Part shown: in pieces, positions 7,420-15,068 of the stretch
Numbering within the stretch: the stretch's first letter is position 1
Layout: every line of letters starts with the position of its first letter
Assembly: GCA_035626475.1 (NCBI GenBank)
Contig: DASPNP010000008.1
Location: 1-16,654 of the forward strand
DNA from: DASPKT01 sp035626475
GTDB lineage: Bacteria > Pseudomonadota > Alphaproteobacteria > Azospirillales > Azospirillaceae
Reading direction: 5' to 3'
Length of the DNA: 16,654 nucleotides
Translations under genes and position numbers: made by a program
Notes under the pieces: model-generated
What the model was told of the DNA's origin: nothing
Database searches by the model: none
Seen by the model: the letters and a program-made list of their open reading frames with translations, nothing else

Positions 7420-8454
7420 ATGATCTCCGTCGCGCTGTTTCCCGTCTCGCTGCTCCTGGCCTTCTGCGTCGGCTTCGCCGTGCGGCGGGGCGGCGTCTGC
7501 GCGCTGTCGGGCGTGGAGGATTTGGCCTCGGGCCGCGGGCCGGCCATGTTCCTGTCCTTCCTGAAGGCGTCGGGCTGGGTGGTGCTGGTCACGGTGCCGC
7601 TGTCCTGGATATGGCCGACCGTCACGCTGGCTCCCGCCATGGCCCCGTCGCTCCTGGCGCTGACGGGCGGCATGCTCTACGGCGTCGGGGCCGCCATCAA
7701 CGGCGCCTGCGCCTTCGCCACCCTGTCGCGGCTGGGCAGCGGCGACATCAGCTTCTCCCTGACGCTGGTGGGCATGGCGGCCGGCTATGTGGCCCAGGCC
7801 GCCATCGTCGGCACGGTGGCGCACCCGCCGCCGCTGCAAAGTCCGCTCGCCGGGCCCGAGCCCTGGGTGCTGGCGCTGCTGCTGGGCGTGGCGGCGCTGC
7901 TCGCGGCGGAGCTGGTACGGCTGTGGCGGGTCGACGGGTTCGGGCGGGGAAGGGCGAGAGACGGGTCAGGCGGCAAGACCGGCTGGGACAAGGGCGCCTC
8001 CATGTTGGTGATCGGCACCGGCGCCGGTCTGCTCTACGCCATCCACGGCGCCTGGATGTACACGGCGACGCTGCACGATTTGGTCTCCGGCTTCCCGCTG
8101 GCGGAGGAGGCCTGGCGGCTGGCGCTGCTGGCGGCGGTGCTGGCCGGCGCCGCCTTCTCCTCCCGCGCCAAGGGCATCTGGCGGACGACGAAGCGCAGCC
8201 CGTCGGTCTGGGCGGCGCATCTGGGCGGCGGCATGCTGATGGGGTTCGGTGCGCTGCTGGTGCCGGGCGGCAACGACGTGCTGGTGCTGCAGGCCATCCC
8301 CGGCCTGTCGCCGCACGCGATCCCCACCTACCTCGCCATGTGCGGGGGCATGGCGCTGGTGCTGCTGATCCGGCGCGAGGCCAAGGGCGTGCGGGTCCAT
8401 CTGGTCGGCCGGAGGCGGCGCCGGGGCACGCGGACCCTGCAGCCCGGCGAATAG
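7420..8454 (+). CDS. YeeE/YedE-family membrane transporter
   Basis: A 344-residue, very hydrophobic protein with about nine to ten membrane segments. The signature RRGGVCAL (Cys27) and the repeated-half motif GAAINGACAFATLSRLGSGD (Cys97) are typical of YeeE/YedE (sulphur transport, PF04143) proteins, whose best-known member TsuA takes up thiosulphate through membrane cysteines. A third Cys occurs in YLAMCGGMAL near the C-terminus. A hydrophilic Gly/Arg-rich loop at about 170-190 joins the two halves. There is no TusA-like partner next to it, so the substrate is open. It lies 38 bases after recR and 79 bases before rmuC on the same strand. Confidence 0.88.
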   Translation: MISVALFPVSLLLAFCVGFAVRRGGVCALSGVEDLASGRGPAMFLSFLKASGWVVLVTVPLSWIWPTVTLAPAMAPSLLALTGGMLYGVGAAINGACAFATLSRLGSGDISFSLTLVGMAAGYVAQAAIVGTVAHPPPLQSPLAGPEPWVLALLLGVAALLAAELVRLWRVDGFGRGRARDGSGGKTGWDKGASMLVIGTGAGLLYAIHGAWMYTATLHDLVSGFPLAEEAWRLALLAAVLAGAAFSSRAKGIWRTTKRSPSVWAAHLGGGMLMGFGALLVPGGNDVLVLQAIPGLSPHAIPTYLAMCGGMALVLLIRREAKGVRVHLVGRRRRRGTRTLQPGE

Positions 8455-8533
8455 CCCCGTTCTTATCCCGTTCTCATGCCGGGCCGCTTGGGTTAGCATC
8501 GCCGGGCCGGAACGGGAAGGGAACGCCGCCCCA

Positions 8534-9931
8534 ATGACGCTCGCCGTGACATCCATCGACCCCGTCTCCATCGCCATCGGCGCGGCGGTGGCCGCCCTGC
8601 TGGTCTGGGCCCTGTGCCGCGCGAGCCTGGGCGGACGGCTGGCGGCGGCCGAGGCCGAGCGCGACTATGCCGTCCGCACCGCCGAGGAGCTGCGGGAGGA
8701 TTTGGCCGAGACCGACCGGCACCTGACCCAGGCGCAGGCGAAGCTGGCGGAGGTGACCACCAGCCTGACGCAGGAGCGCGCGGCGGGCGCGGAGAAGCTG
8801 GCGCTGCTGGAACAGGCGCAGGCCCGTCTCATGGAGAGCTTCAAGGCCCTGTCGGCCGAGGCGCTGTCGGCCAACAACCGCAATTTCCTGACGCTGGCCC
8901 AGGCGCAGCTGGAGAAGTACCAGGAGTCGGCCAAGGGCGACCTCGAGAAGCGCCAGCAGGCCATCGGCGAGCTGGTGGCGCCGGTGAAGGAGAAGCTGGA
9001 GCGCTTCGACGGCCATGTCCGCGCGCTGGAGGAGGCCCGCGTCGGCGCCTATCACGAGCTGAAGGCGCAGCTCTCCTCGCTGGTAGAGAGCCAGGGGCAG
9101 CTGCGCTCCGAGACCACCAACCTGGTGCGGGCGCTGCGCAGCCCCTCGGCCCGCGGCCGCTGGGGCGAGATCCAGCTGCGCCGGGTGGTGGAGATGGCCG
9201 GCATGCTGGACCATTGCGACTTCCACGAGCAGGCCAGCCAGGACACCGAGACGGGGCGGCTCAGGCCCGACCTGCTGGTGCGTCTGCCCGGCGGCAAGAC
9301 CGTGGTGGTGGACGCCAAGGCGCCGCTGGAGGCCTTCCTGGACGCGGTCGATTGCGCCGACGACGACCTTCGCGCCGGCCACATGGCCAGGCACGCCCGG
9401 CATGTGCGCGACCATATGCGCAATCTCGGCGGCAAGTCCTACTGGAGCCAGTTCGAGCACACGCCGGAATTCGTCGTCATGTTCCTGCCGGGCGAGAACT
9501 TCTTCTCCGCGGCGCTGGAGACCGACCCGGCGCTGATCGAGGCGGGCATCGACCAGTCAGTCATCCCGGCCACGCCCACCACCCTCATCGCCCTGCTGCG
9601 CGCCGTCTCCTACGGCTGGCGGCAGGAGCGGCTGGCGGAGAACGCCCAGGCCATCAGCACGCTGGGCCGCGAGCTGTACGAGCGGCTCTCGGTCATGGGC
9701 GGGCATTTCGGCCGGCTGGGCAAGAGCCTGGGACAGGCGGTGGAGGCCTACAACGCCGGCATCGCCTCGATGGAGAGCCGGGTGCTGGTCACCGCCCGCC
9801 GCTTCCGCGACCTGGGTGCGGCCCCCGAGAGCGCCGAACTGCCGGAGTTGGCCCTGCTCGACCAGTCGCCCCGGCTGGCGCAGGCGCCGGAACTGCGCAC
9901 CCCGGCGCTGCTGGGAATCGACGGGGAGTGA
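8534..9931 (+). CDS. rmuC: DNA recombination protein RmuC
   Basis: RmuC limits rearrangements at inverted repeats and has a PD-(D/E)xK-like nuclease core. The 465-residue product has one N-terminal membrane segment (about 12-28), a long coiled coil (about 33-200) rich in Glu/Gln/Arg/Ala, and the RmuC domain: RGRWGEIQLRRVVEMAGM, LPGGKTVVVDAKAPLEAF (Asp and Lys of the nuclease-like motif), YWSQFEHTPEFVVMFLPGE and ATPTTLIALLRAVSYGWRQE. Start ATG 8534 follows a GGGAAGGG stretch. A weak TTCTCA-N17-TAGCAT pair at 8471-8499 may be a promoter. rmuC often neighbours def in alphaproteobacteria; here it lies about 6 kb away, beyond the island, argB and recR. Confidence 0.95.
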   Translation: MTLAVTSIDPVSIAIGAAVAALLVWALCRASLGGRLAAAEAERDYAVRTAEELREDLAETDRHLTQAQAKLAEVTTSLTQERAAGAEKLALLEQAQARLMESFKALSAEALSANNRNFLTLAQAQLEKYQESAKGDLEKRQQAIGELVAPVKEKLERFDGHVRALEEARVGAYHELKAQLSSLVESQGQLRSETTNLVRALRSPSARGRWGEIQLRRVVEMAGMLDHCDFHEQASQDTETGRLRPDLLVRLPGGKTVVVDAKAPLEAFLDAVDCADDDLRAGHMARHARHVRDHMRNLGGKSYWSQFEHTPEFVVMFLPGENFFSAALETDPALIEAGIDQSVIPATPTTLIALLRAVSYGWRQERLAENAQAISTLGRELYERLSVMGGHFGRLGKSLGQAVEAYNAGIASMESRVLVTARRFRDLGAAPESAELPELALLDQSPRLAQAPELRTPALLGIDGE

Positions 9932-9989
9932 TGTCCCGGCCCCGGCCCAATACCCACAGGCGGAGTAGGGTAGTCGACAGAACGGGGTC

Positions 9990-10017
9990 TTGACGCCCGG
10001 AGGGCCCCTCTTAAGTA
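9990..10017 (+). promoter_or_regulatory. Weak candidate promoter for the Alx-type TerC gene
   Basis: TTGACG (9990-9995) is followed after 16 bases by TAAGTA (10012-10017). The -35 is good, the -10 poor. Transcription from here would start near 10024 and give a leader of about 93 bases containing the alternative hairpins at 10040-10091. The -10 also lies in the hairpin CCTCT-TAAGT-AGAGG, so this assignment is tentative. Confidence 0.3.
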
Positions 10018-10039
10018 GAGGTCGGTCCGGGCCCCTCTG

Positions 10040-10115
10040 GCAGCCGAGGCGTCGGCTGCGATGTCGGACTTGTTCGACATAACGCCGACGCAGGCATCTA
10101 CGCTGGAGTTTCTCC
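10040..10115 (+). promoter_or_regulatory. Structured mRNA leader with mutually exclusive hairpins
   Basis: Three perfect pairings compete or nest before the TerC start. Hairpin A is GCAGCCGA-GGCG-TCGGCTGC (10040-10059). Hairpin B is ATGTCGGA-CTTG-TTCGACAT (10061-10080, 8 pairs with two G-U/A-U at the top). Helix C pairs GCGTCGGC (10049-10056) with GCCGACGC (10084-10091) and encloses B but needs the 3' half of A, so A and C cannot coexist. The ribosome site GGAG (10105-10108) is followed by CTCC (10112-10115), which can mask it. The layout suits conditional control of translation, as known for alx leaders, but the Mn-sensing yybP-ykoY consensus is not convincingly present. Confidence 0.5.
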
Positions 10116-10116
10116 C

Positions 10117-11112
10117 GTGGAACAGCTCATGCTGTTGCTCGCTACGCCGTTTTTGGGCAAGGCCCTGTGGCTGTGGCTTCTCTTCATCGGCATCGTCATC
10201 GCGCTGCTCGTCTTCGATCTGGGCGTCCTGAACAAGAAGGACCATGAGATCGGGGTGAAGGAGAGCCTTGTGCTCTCCGCCTTCTACATCGGCATCGCCG
10301 CCGCCTTCGGCGCCTGGGTCTGGTGGTATTTGGGCCCGACGCCGGGCATGCACTACTTCACCGGCTTCGCGCTGGAGAAGACGCTGGCGCTCGACAACGT
10401 CTTCGTCATATCGCTGATCTTCAGCTACTTCGCCATCCCGCGCCTGTACCAGCACCGGGTGCTGTTCTGGGGCATCCTGGGCGTGATCGTGCTGCGCGGC
10501 ATCATGATCGGCGCCGGCGCGACGCTGGTGCAGCAGTTCGACTGGATCCTCTACATCTTCGGCGCCTTCCTGATCATCACCGGCATCAAGATGCTGGTGG
10601 TGGCCGACAAGGAACACTCGATCCACGACAACCCGGTCCTGAAGTTCCTGCGCAAGCGCATGAACGTCACGGACGAGCTGCACGGCCATTCCTTCTTCGT
10701 GCACAAGCCGGACCCGAAGACGGGCGTGGTCACCCGCTTCGCCACGCCGCTGTTCCTGGCGCTGGTGCTGGTCGAGATCGCCGACCTGATCTTCGCGGTG
10801 GACAGCGTGCCGGCGATCTTCGCCATCACGACCGACCCGTTCATCGTCTACACCAGCAACATCTTCGCCATCCTCGGCCTGCGCGCGCTGTACTTCGCGC
10901 TGGCGGCGATGATCCACCGCTTCACGTACCTGAAGTACGCGCTCTCGCTGGTGCTGGTGTTCATCGGCGGCAAGATCTTCTGGAACCAGATCTACGGCAA
11001 GCTCGACCCGGCCATCTCGCTCTCGGTCACGATGGGCATGATCGCCGGCGGCGTGATCTGGTCCCTGTGGAAGACCCGCGGCCAGCAGCAGCTGACCGCG
11101 AGCGCCGAGTAA
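10117..11112 (+). CDS. TerC-family integral membrane protein, Alx-type
   Basis: A 331-residue protein with about nine membrane segments, matching the long TerC/Alx (YgjT) class. Members are linked to Mn2+ export, alkaline-pH response and tellurite resistance, and are thought to help metallate exported enzymes. The acidic intramembrane motifs are present: EKTLALDNVFVISL (Asp93-Asn94) and ADLIFAVDSVPAIFAI in the second half, with the cytoplasmic loop HGHSFFVHKPDPKTG between. The start is GTG 10117, eight bases after GGAG; the leader is strongly structured. It converges on a second, shorter TerC-family gene, so the two may share metal homeostasis duties. Substrate is inferred from the family. 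Confidence 0.93.
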   Translation: MEQLMLLLATPFLGKALWLWLLFIGIVIALLVFDLGVLNKKDHEIGVKESLVLSAFYIGIAAAFGAWVWWYLGPTPGMHYFTGFALEKTLALDNVFVISLIFSYFAIPRLYQHRVLFWGILGVIVLRGIMIGAGATLVQQFDWILYIFGAFLIITGIKMLVVADKEHSIHDNPVLKFLRKRMNVTDELHGHSFFVHKPDPKTGVVTRFATPLFLALVLVEIADLIFAVDSVPAIFAITTDPFIVYTSNIFAILGLRALYFALAAMIHRFTYLKYALSLVLVFIGGKIFWNQIYGKLDPAISLSVTMGMIAGGVIWSLWKTRGQQQLTASAE

Positions 11113-11134
11113 GGTCGCGTCAGGTCCTGGCGGG

Positions 11135-11812
11135 TCAGGGCGCCGGCGGTGTCGCCGGCGCCTCGATCCCGGCCGGGGCGGCGGGATAGAACTCCCTCTG
11201 GATCTCGTCGGCGCCCGTCCAGATCATCATGGCCGCCACGTAGGTGATGATCGCCAGGCCGACATAGGCGATCCAGTGGTGCTTCTCCAGCAGCTTGGCG
11301 ATGAAGGTCGCCGCGGCGCCCATCAGCACCACCGACAGCAGCAGGCCGACCACCAGGACCCAGGTGTGGTCCTGCGCGGCACCCGCCACGGCCAGCACGT
11401 TGTCCAGCGACATGGAGACGTCGGCCAGCACGATCTGGCGGATGGCGACGGAGACGGGCTTGCTGCCCTCAACCGGGCCGTTGTCGGCGACGCCGTCGGC
11501 CATGTCCTCCATGGTGGCGGCGCCGATGCGCTGCTGGCGCTGCTCCTGCAGCTCGCGCCACAGCTTCCAGCAGACCCACAGCAGCAGCACGCCGCCGGCC
11601 AGCATCACGCCGATGATGGACAGCAGCTGCACCGTCAGCAGCGAGAAGACGATGCGCAGCACCACGGCGGCGGCGATGCCCCAGAAGATCACCATGCGGC
11701 GCTTGTCGCGGGCGACGCCGGCGGCGGCCATGCCGACGACGATGGCGTTGTCGCCCGCGAGGACGAGGTCGATCAGGATGACCTGGGCGAGGGCGGCGAG
11801 TTGTTCGACCAT
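11135..11812 (-). CDS. TerC-family membrane protein, YjbE-type
   Basis: A 225-residue protein with six to seven membrane segments, the short TerC form often called YjbE (riboswitch-associated in many bacteria). Two matching acidic motifs lie in the two halves: DLVLAGDNAIVVG (Asp21-Asn22) and DVSMSLDNVLAVAG (Asp137-Asn138), as expected for an inverted-repeat metal transporter. A hydrophilic loop at about 88-120 separates the halves, and the C-terminus is a Pro/Ala tail (APATPPAP). Family role is Mn2+ efflux or metal handling at the membrane. It is convergent with the Alx-type gene, the stops being about 25 bases apart. No clear promoter or leader structure was found upstream of 11812. Confidence 0.92.
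   Translation of the reverse strand: MVEQLAALAQVILIDLVLAGDNAIVVGMAAAGVARDKRRMVIFWGIAAAVVLRIVFSLLTVQLLSIIGVMLAGGVLLLWVCWKLWRELQEQRQQRIGAATMEDMADGVADNGPVEGSKPVSVAIRQIVLADVSMSLDNVLAVAGAAQDHTWVLVVGLLLSVVLMGAAATFIAKLLEKHHWIAYVGLAIITYVAAMMIWTGADEIQREFYPAAPAGIEAPATPPAP
11139..11162. terminator. Perfect 10-bp hairpin between the convergent TerC genes
   Basis: GGCGCCGGCG (11139-11148), loop GTGT, CGCCGGCGCC (11153-11162) is a perfect 10-pair hairpin 27 bases past the stop of the plus-strand TerC gene. It lies inside the last codons of the minus-strand one (the APATPPAP tail). It may stop transcription from either side, but it has no T-run, and part of the palindrome is coding. Confidence 0.35.
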
Positions 11813-11907
11813 GGGGCGGGGGACCCGTTCAAGGTTAACGATGCGGCGCCCTTACTAACACGCAAGGACAGACCGCGCACCCCGGAAACCCTGCCGAATT
11901 TGTGGAC

Positions 11908-13008
11908 TCAGCTGCCCACCAGAAGCCGCGACCGCGTGCCGGCCAGCGCCTTGACGGTGCGGATGAAGGCGAGGCAGGCCACGGTCACCGCCAGGGTCAG
12001 CAGCACCAGCATCGGCGCGCTGCCCGGGACCGAGAGGCCGTTCCAGATCAGGGAACGGTCGGCCGTCAGGGTCAGGTAGCCGTGCAGGAAGTAGATGGAG
12101 AAGCTGGCGGTCGCCAGCTCGTCGAAGGCGCCGTGGGGGATGCGGCGCTCATAGCGGCGGAACAGCGCGATCAGCAGCAGGATCAGCACCAGCTTCTGCC
12201 AGAAGGTCCATTCCACCCGCCAGCTGTCCGGCCCCAGGAAGCTCTTCACATAGATGAGGCCGGTATAATCGACCCACAGGAAGTGGCCGACGCAGAGCGC
12301 GACCCACAGCAGCGCCAGGGCGGGAAGCCAGCGGTCCAGGACCGGCAGCACCCGCTCCTTGTAGCGGCTGAGCCACATGCCGGCGATGTAGACGGGCAGC
12401 AGGTTGGCCAGCGCATGCAGCGGGTTGATGTTGTGCTCGGGACGGTGGACGAAGGAACCGGCGACCAGCAGCAGCGGCAGCAGCCAGTAGAACCGCCCGT
12501 CGCGGTCCAGCCGCACCAGCAGCGGCGCCAGCAGATAGACCAGCGCGATCACCGGGATGAACCAGAGCGGGCCCAGATGCGCGCCGGTCGACAGGAACCA
12601 CAGCGCCTGCAGCAGGGGATTGGTCTGCTCGTACCAGGCGTCGGTCAGCCCGGCGATGTCGCTGTGGGCCGCCATGCGGTAGGCGATGGCGGGCAGGGAT
12701 ACCAGCAGGTAGGGCAGCAGCACGTAGCGCGCCTTGGTCCGCAGGTAGGCGGCGAAGTCGAAGCGGCCGGAAAGGTGCTGGAACAGGAAGCCGGAGATGA
12801 AGACGAACATGGCGGTGCCGTTCGTCGTCAGGATGTCGACGGCCCGGAATTCCTGCCTGTGCCCGGTCCAGTCCAGCACCGGCATGCAATGCGTGGCCAC
12901 GATCAACAGGATCGCGACGCCGCGCAGCGTATGGATGTACTGGAGAAACATCAGGCCCACCACCGCAACCGAACCTATAGCCGCGGCCTCCCGGCCGGCG
13001 GCGCTCAT
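11908..13008 (-). CDS. Acyltransferase-3 family membrane protein
   Basis: A polytopic protein of 366 residues (347 if the ATG at 12951 is used) with about ten membrane segments. YIHTLRGVAILLIVATHC near the N-terminus contains the conserved Arg and the His (His40) of the acyltransferase-3 family (PF01757), which transfers acetyl or other acyl groups to sugars of O-antigen, exopolysaccharide or peptidoglycan. FVFISGFLFQ and the C-terminal ATASFSIYFLHGYL also fit. The second start would place the first membrane helix at the usual distance from the N-terminus, and neither start has a clear ribosome site. No glycan cluster is adjacent, so the acceptor cannot be guessed. It lies 95 bases upstream of the YjbE-type gene on the same strand. 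Confidence 0.88.
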   Translation of the reverse strand: MSAAGREAAAIGSVAVVGLMFLQYIHTLRGVAILLIVATHCMPVLDWTGHRQEFRAVDILTTNGTAMFVFISGFLFQHLSGRFDFAAYLRTKARYVLLPYLLVSLPAIAYRMAAHSDIAGLTDAWYEQTNPLLQALWFLSTGAHLGPLWFIPVIALVYLLAPLLVRLDRDGRFYWLLPLLLVAGSFVHRPEHNINPLHALANLLPVYIAGMWLSRYKERVLPVLDRWLPALALLWVALCVGHFLWVDYTGLIYVKSFLGPDSWRVEWTFWQKLVLILLLIALFRRYERRIPHGAFDELATASFSIYFLHGYLTLTADRSLIWNGLSVPGSAPMLVLLTLAVTVACLAFIRTVKALAGTRSRLLVGS

Positions 13009-13265
13009 CCTGCCGCACGGACGCTCAGGGCGGCGTGCGCAGGCTGAGTGTGGCGGTCGCGACTTGGCGGTAGCCGGGTTGGATGAGCGCCGTCCCCGGC
13101 ACTCCCCCGCGCTCCATCCTGGCCCGTGCCCTGGTCGTCGTGCTGGTCATCATGCCAGGACAACGCCCCGGCGCGCCGAACGTCGCCGTCCGGCACCCGG
13201 GGAGCCGTGGTAGCCCGGAGGACTCGCCTCCGTCTTCCGGAATCACCGCGGGTGCGGGCGGAGGG

Positions 13266-13955
13266 TCACTCCCCGCCGCGCGGGCGCTCCTCGCCGGTCA
13301 GGCGGCCGGTGGCGTCGAACTGCACCGTCTCGGCGATGTTGGTGGCGAGGTCGCCGATCCGCTCCAGGTTCTTCGCCACGAACTGCAGGTGCGAGCAGGC
13401 CTCGGCATGGGCGCGCTCGCCCGACAGGCAGCCGAAGATCTCGTTCATGACCGAGGCGTGCAGATCGTCCAGCTCGCGATCGCGGCGCCATACCTCCGCC
13501 GCCAGCAGGGCGTCGCGCTGGGTCAGCGCGTCGAGCGACTGGTGCAGCAGGTCGCGGGCGAGGCCGCCCAGCTTCTCGATGCTGGGGGTGGCGGCCAGCG
13601 GCGGCAGGCCCGCCAGCGATACGGCGCGCTTGGCGATGTTCTTGGCGTAGTCGCCCGCCCGCTCCAGATTGGCCGCGGCCTTCAGCGCCGCCAGTATGTG
13701 GCGCAGGTCGATGGCGACCGGCTGGCGCAGCGCCAGCAGCCGCACGATCAGGCCCTCCACCTCGCGCTCCAGTGCGTCGATGACGATGTCGCGGCCAGCC
13801 GTCTCCCGCGCCAGATCGGCATTGCGCTCGATCACCGCCCGCACGGCGCAGGCCAGCTGGGTCTCGCAATGGCCGCCCATCTCGGCCAGCAGCGAGTCCA
13901 GGCGCCGGATCTCCGCGTCGTAGGCGGTCACGATGTGGGGGGCGAGCTCGTTCAT
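13266..13955 (-). CDS. phoU: Phosphate-signalling protein PhoU
   Basis: PhoU is a cytoplasmic regulator that links the Pst phosphate transporter to the PhoR-PhoB two-component system and damps phosphate uptake. The 229-residue all-helical product has the two matching three-helix repeats, each with the metal-binding signature: NLERAGDYAKN (96-106) and NLERIGDLATN in the second half. Length is normal. ATG 13955 is preceded by a modest AGGT. The usual neighbours pstSCAB, phoB and phoR are not in the window, so this is an isolated copy, divergent from a PilZ gene. No Pho-box was recognised in the 13956-14176 intergenic region. Confidence 0.94.
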   Translation of the reverse strand: MNELAPHIVTAYDAEIRRLDSLLAEMGGHCETQLACAVRAVIERNADLARETAGRDIVIDALEREVEGLIVRLLALRQPVAIDLRHILAALKAAANLERAGDYAKNIAKRAVSLAGLPPLAATPSIEKLGGLARDLLHQSLDALTQRDALLAAEVWRRDRELDDLHASVMNEIFGCLSGERAHAEACSHLQFVAKNLERIGDLATNIAETVQFDATGRLTGEERPRGGE

Positions 13956-14176
13956 GGAAACCTGCGGGGCTGAAGGGTGTGGCGGAAGCTTACACCCGAA
14001 TCATTGCATTCCCATGTCCAAGGCGCGACCGCCGGATATCCTCCGGATTGCTTAACCCGTTCCTCATACCCTGAAAGTTCGGATGGAATCGCGAGATGTC
14101 CGGACCATTTTCGAAGCGCCGGTTGAATGTTCCGGTGCCCCGTCCACGCCATCCGCATCCCGATGAGCCGCCGGTC

Positions 14177-14677
14177 ATGACCAGTGCCTACGACTCTCCC
14201 CAGCGCCTCACCCGGGACACCGACGGCCCCGATGCCGATGCGGCCGCCGACGCGCAGGCGCTGGAGATCCGGGCGGTCGAGTGCTACCGCACCGCGCTGA
14301 AGGCGGCGGATCCGGCCGAATCAGACCATTGGATCAGCGCCGGCGCCTGGTTCGAGCGCATGGCCCGGCAGCGGCTGGACGGCGGCACGCCGGCCGGCGG
14401 TACCGCCCAGGTGCTGCAGTTCCCGGTCGACCGGCGCCGCAGCCCGCGGGTGCCGCTGCGCGGCGGCGCGCTGATGGCCGCCGGCGGCGAGATCTTCATC
14501 GTGCGCACCGAGGACATGTCGCGCGGCGGCGCCTGCCTCGTCGCCCCGGAGACGGTGCGGCTGACCGCGGGCGAGGAGGTGGTGCTGTCGGTCCCCGGCG
14601 TCTGCTTCGACCGCCGCGCCGAGGTCGTGGCGGCCGACGGCGCCCGCATCCGCGTCCGGTTCGGCGCCCAGCGCTGA
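14177..14677 (+). CDS. PilZ-domain protein
   Basis: A 166-residue protein likely to bind cyclic di-GMP. The C-terminal ~80 residues form a PilZ domain with both binding motifs intact: the Arg cluster RRRSPRVPL and DMSRGGACLV (D-x-S-x-x-G). The N-terminal ~75 residues are Asp/Ala-rich, then helical (EIRAVECYRTALKAAD, AGAWFERMARQRL), perhaps a partner-binding part. I prefer ATG 14177; ATG 14096 is in frame but adds a Pro/His/Arg-rich stretch that does not look coded. No strong ribosome site favours either. Output could be motility or exopolysaccharide. A 6-pair hairpin GCCCGG-CTTT-CCGGGC (14725-14740) follows the gene. Confidence 0.87.
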   Translation: MTSAYDSPQRLTRDTDGPDADAAADAQALEIRAVECYRTALKAADPAESDHWISAGAWFERMARQRLDGGTPAGGTAQVLQFPVDRRRSPRVPLRGGALMAAGGEIFIVRTEDMSRGGACLVAPETVRLTAGEEVVLSVPGVCFDRRAEVVAADGARIRVRFGAQR

Positions 14678-14759
14678 CGCCAGGGCCGGCGCAACCATTC
14701 CGCTTTCCGTCCTGTTCTGCCAGGGCCCGGCTTTCCGGGCGCGCAGGAAGGAGTTCGGG

Positions 14760-15068
14760 ATGGAGGGAGACTGGATCGCGACGGCCGTCGGCCTGCTGGC
14801 CGGGGCGATGGGCAGCTACGGCTTCCTGCCGCAGCTGCTGAAGGTCTGGCGGTCCGGGGACTGCTCGGCCATCTCGAAGCGGGGCTTCGCGGTGACCGTC
14901 GCGGCCTTCGCCCTGTGGGTCACCTACGGGGTGATGATCGGCAGCTTTCCGGTGGTGCTGTTCAACTGCATCAATTTCGTGCTGAGCGGCGGCATCCTGC
15001 TGCTGAAGATCCGCTCGGAGCGGCGGGAGCGCCAGGGCGGCGCCGAACCAGTCAACGCGCGCTCCTGA
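14760..15068 (+). CDS. SemiSWEET-type transporter (MtN3/PQ-loop)
   Basis: A 102-residue protein with three membrane helices, the bacterial half-size version of SWEET sugar carriers, which works as a dimer. The first helix ends in the PQ motif GSYGFLPQLLKVWRSGDCSAIS (Pro24-Gln25, with the usual charged loop after it), and FNCINFVLSGGILLLKI forms the third helix. A clean AAGGAG sits six bases before ATG 14760. The last 17 bases overlap the end of the convergent PAS gene. The substrate (a mono- or disaccharide in studied members) cannot be told from sequence. Confidence 0.9.
   Translation: MEGDWIATAVGLLAGAMGSYGFLPQLLKVWRSGDCSAISKRGFAVTVAAFALWVTYGVMIGSFPVVLFNCINFVLSGGILLLKIRSERRERQGGAEPVNARS

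Noticed and set aside
9955..10020. Possible yybP-ykoY manganese riboswitch: CGGAGTAG at 9961-9968 resembles the conserved GGGGAGUAG loop
   Set aside because: The matching 3' element (GCAAGACC-like) and the closing P1 helix are not found before the TerC start, so only a chance short match is supported.
13009..13265. Small ORFs and two GGTAGCC(C)GG segments (about 13071 and 13209), with hairpin CGGAGG-ACTCG-CCTCCG at 13216-13232
   Set aside because: No frame has coding character or a ribosome site. The segments recall dispersed GTAGCCCGG repeats but are too degenerate here to call.
12797..13973. Plus-strand frames opposite the acyltransferase and phoU genes
   Set aside because: Shadow frames of two identified minus-strand genes.
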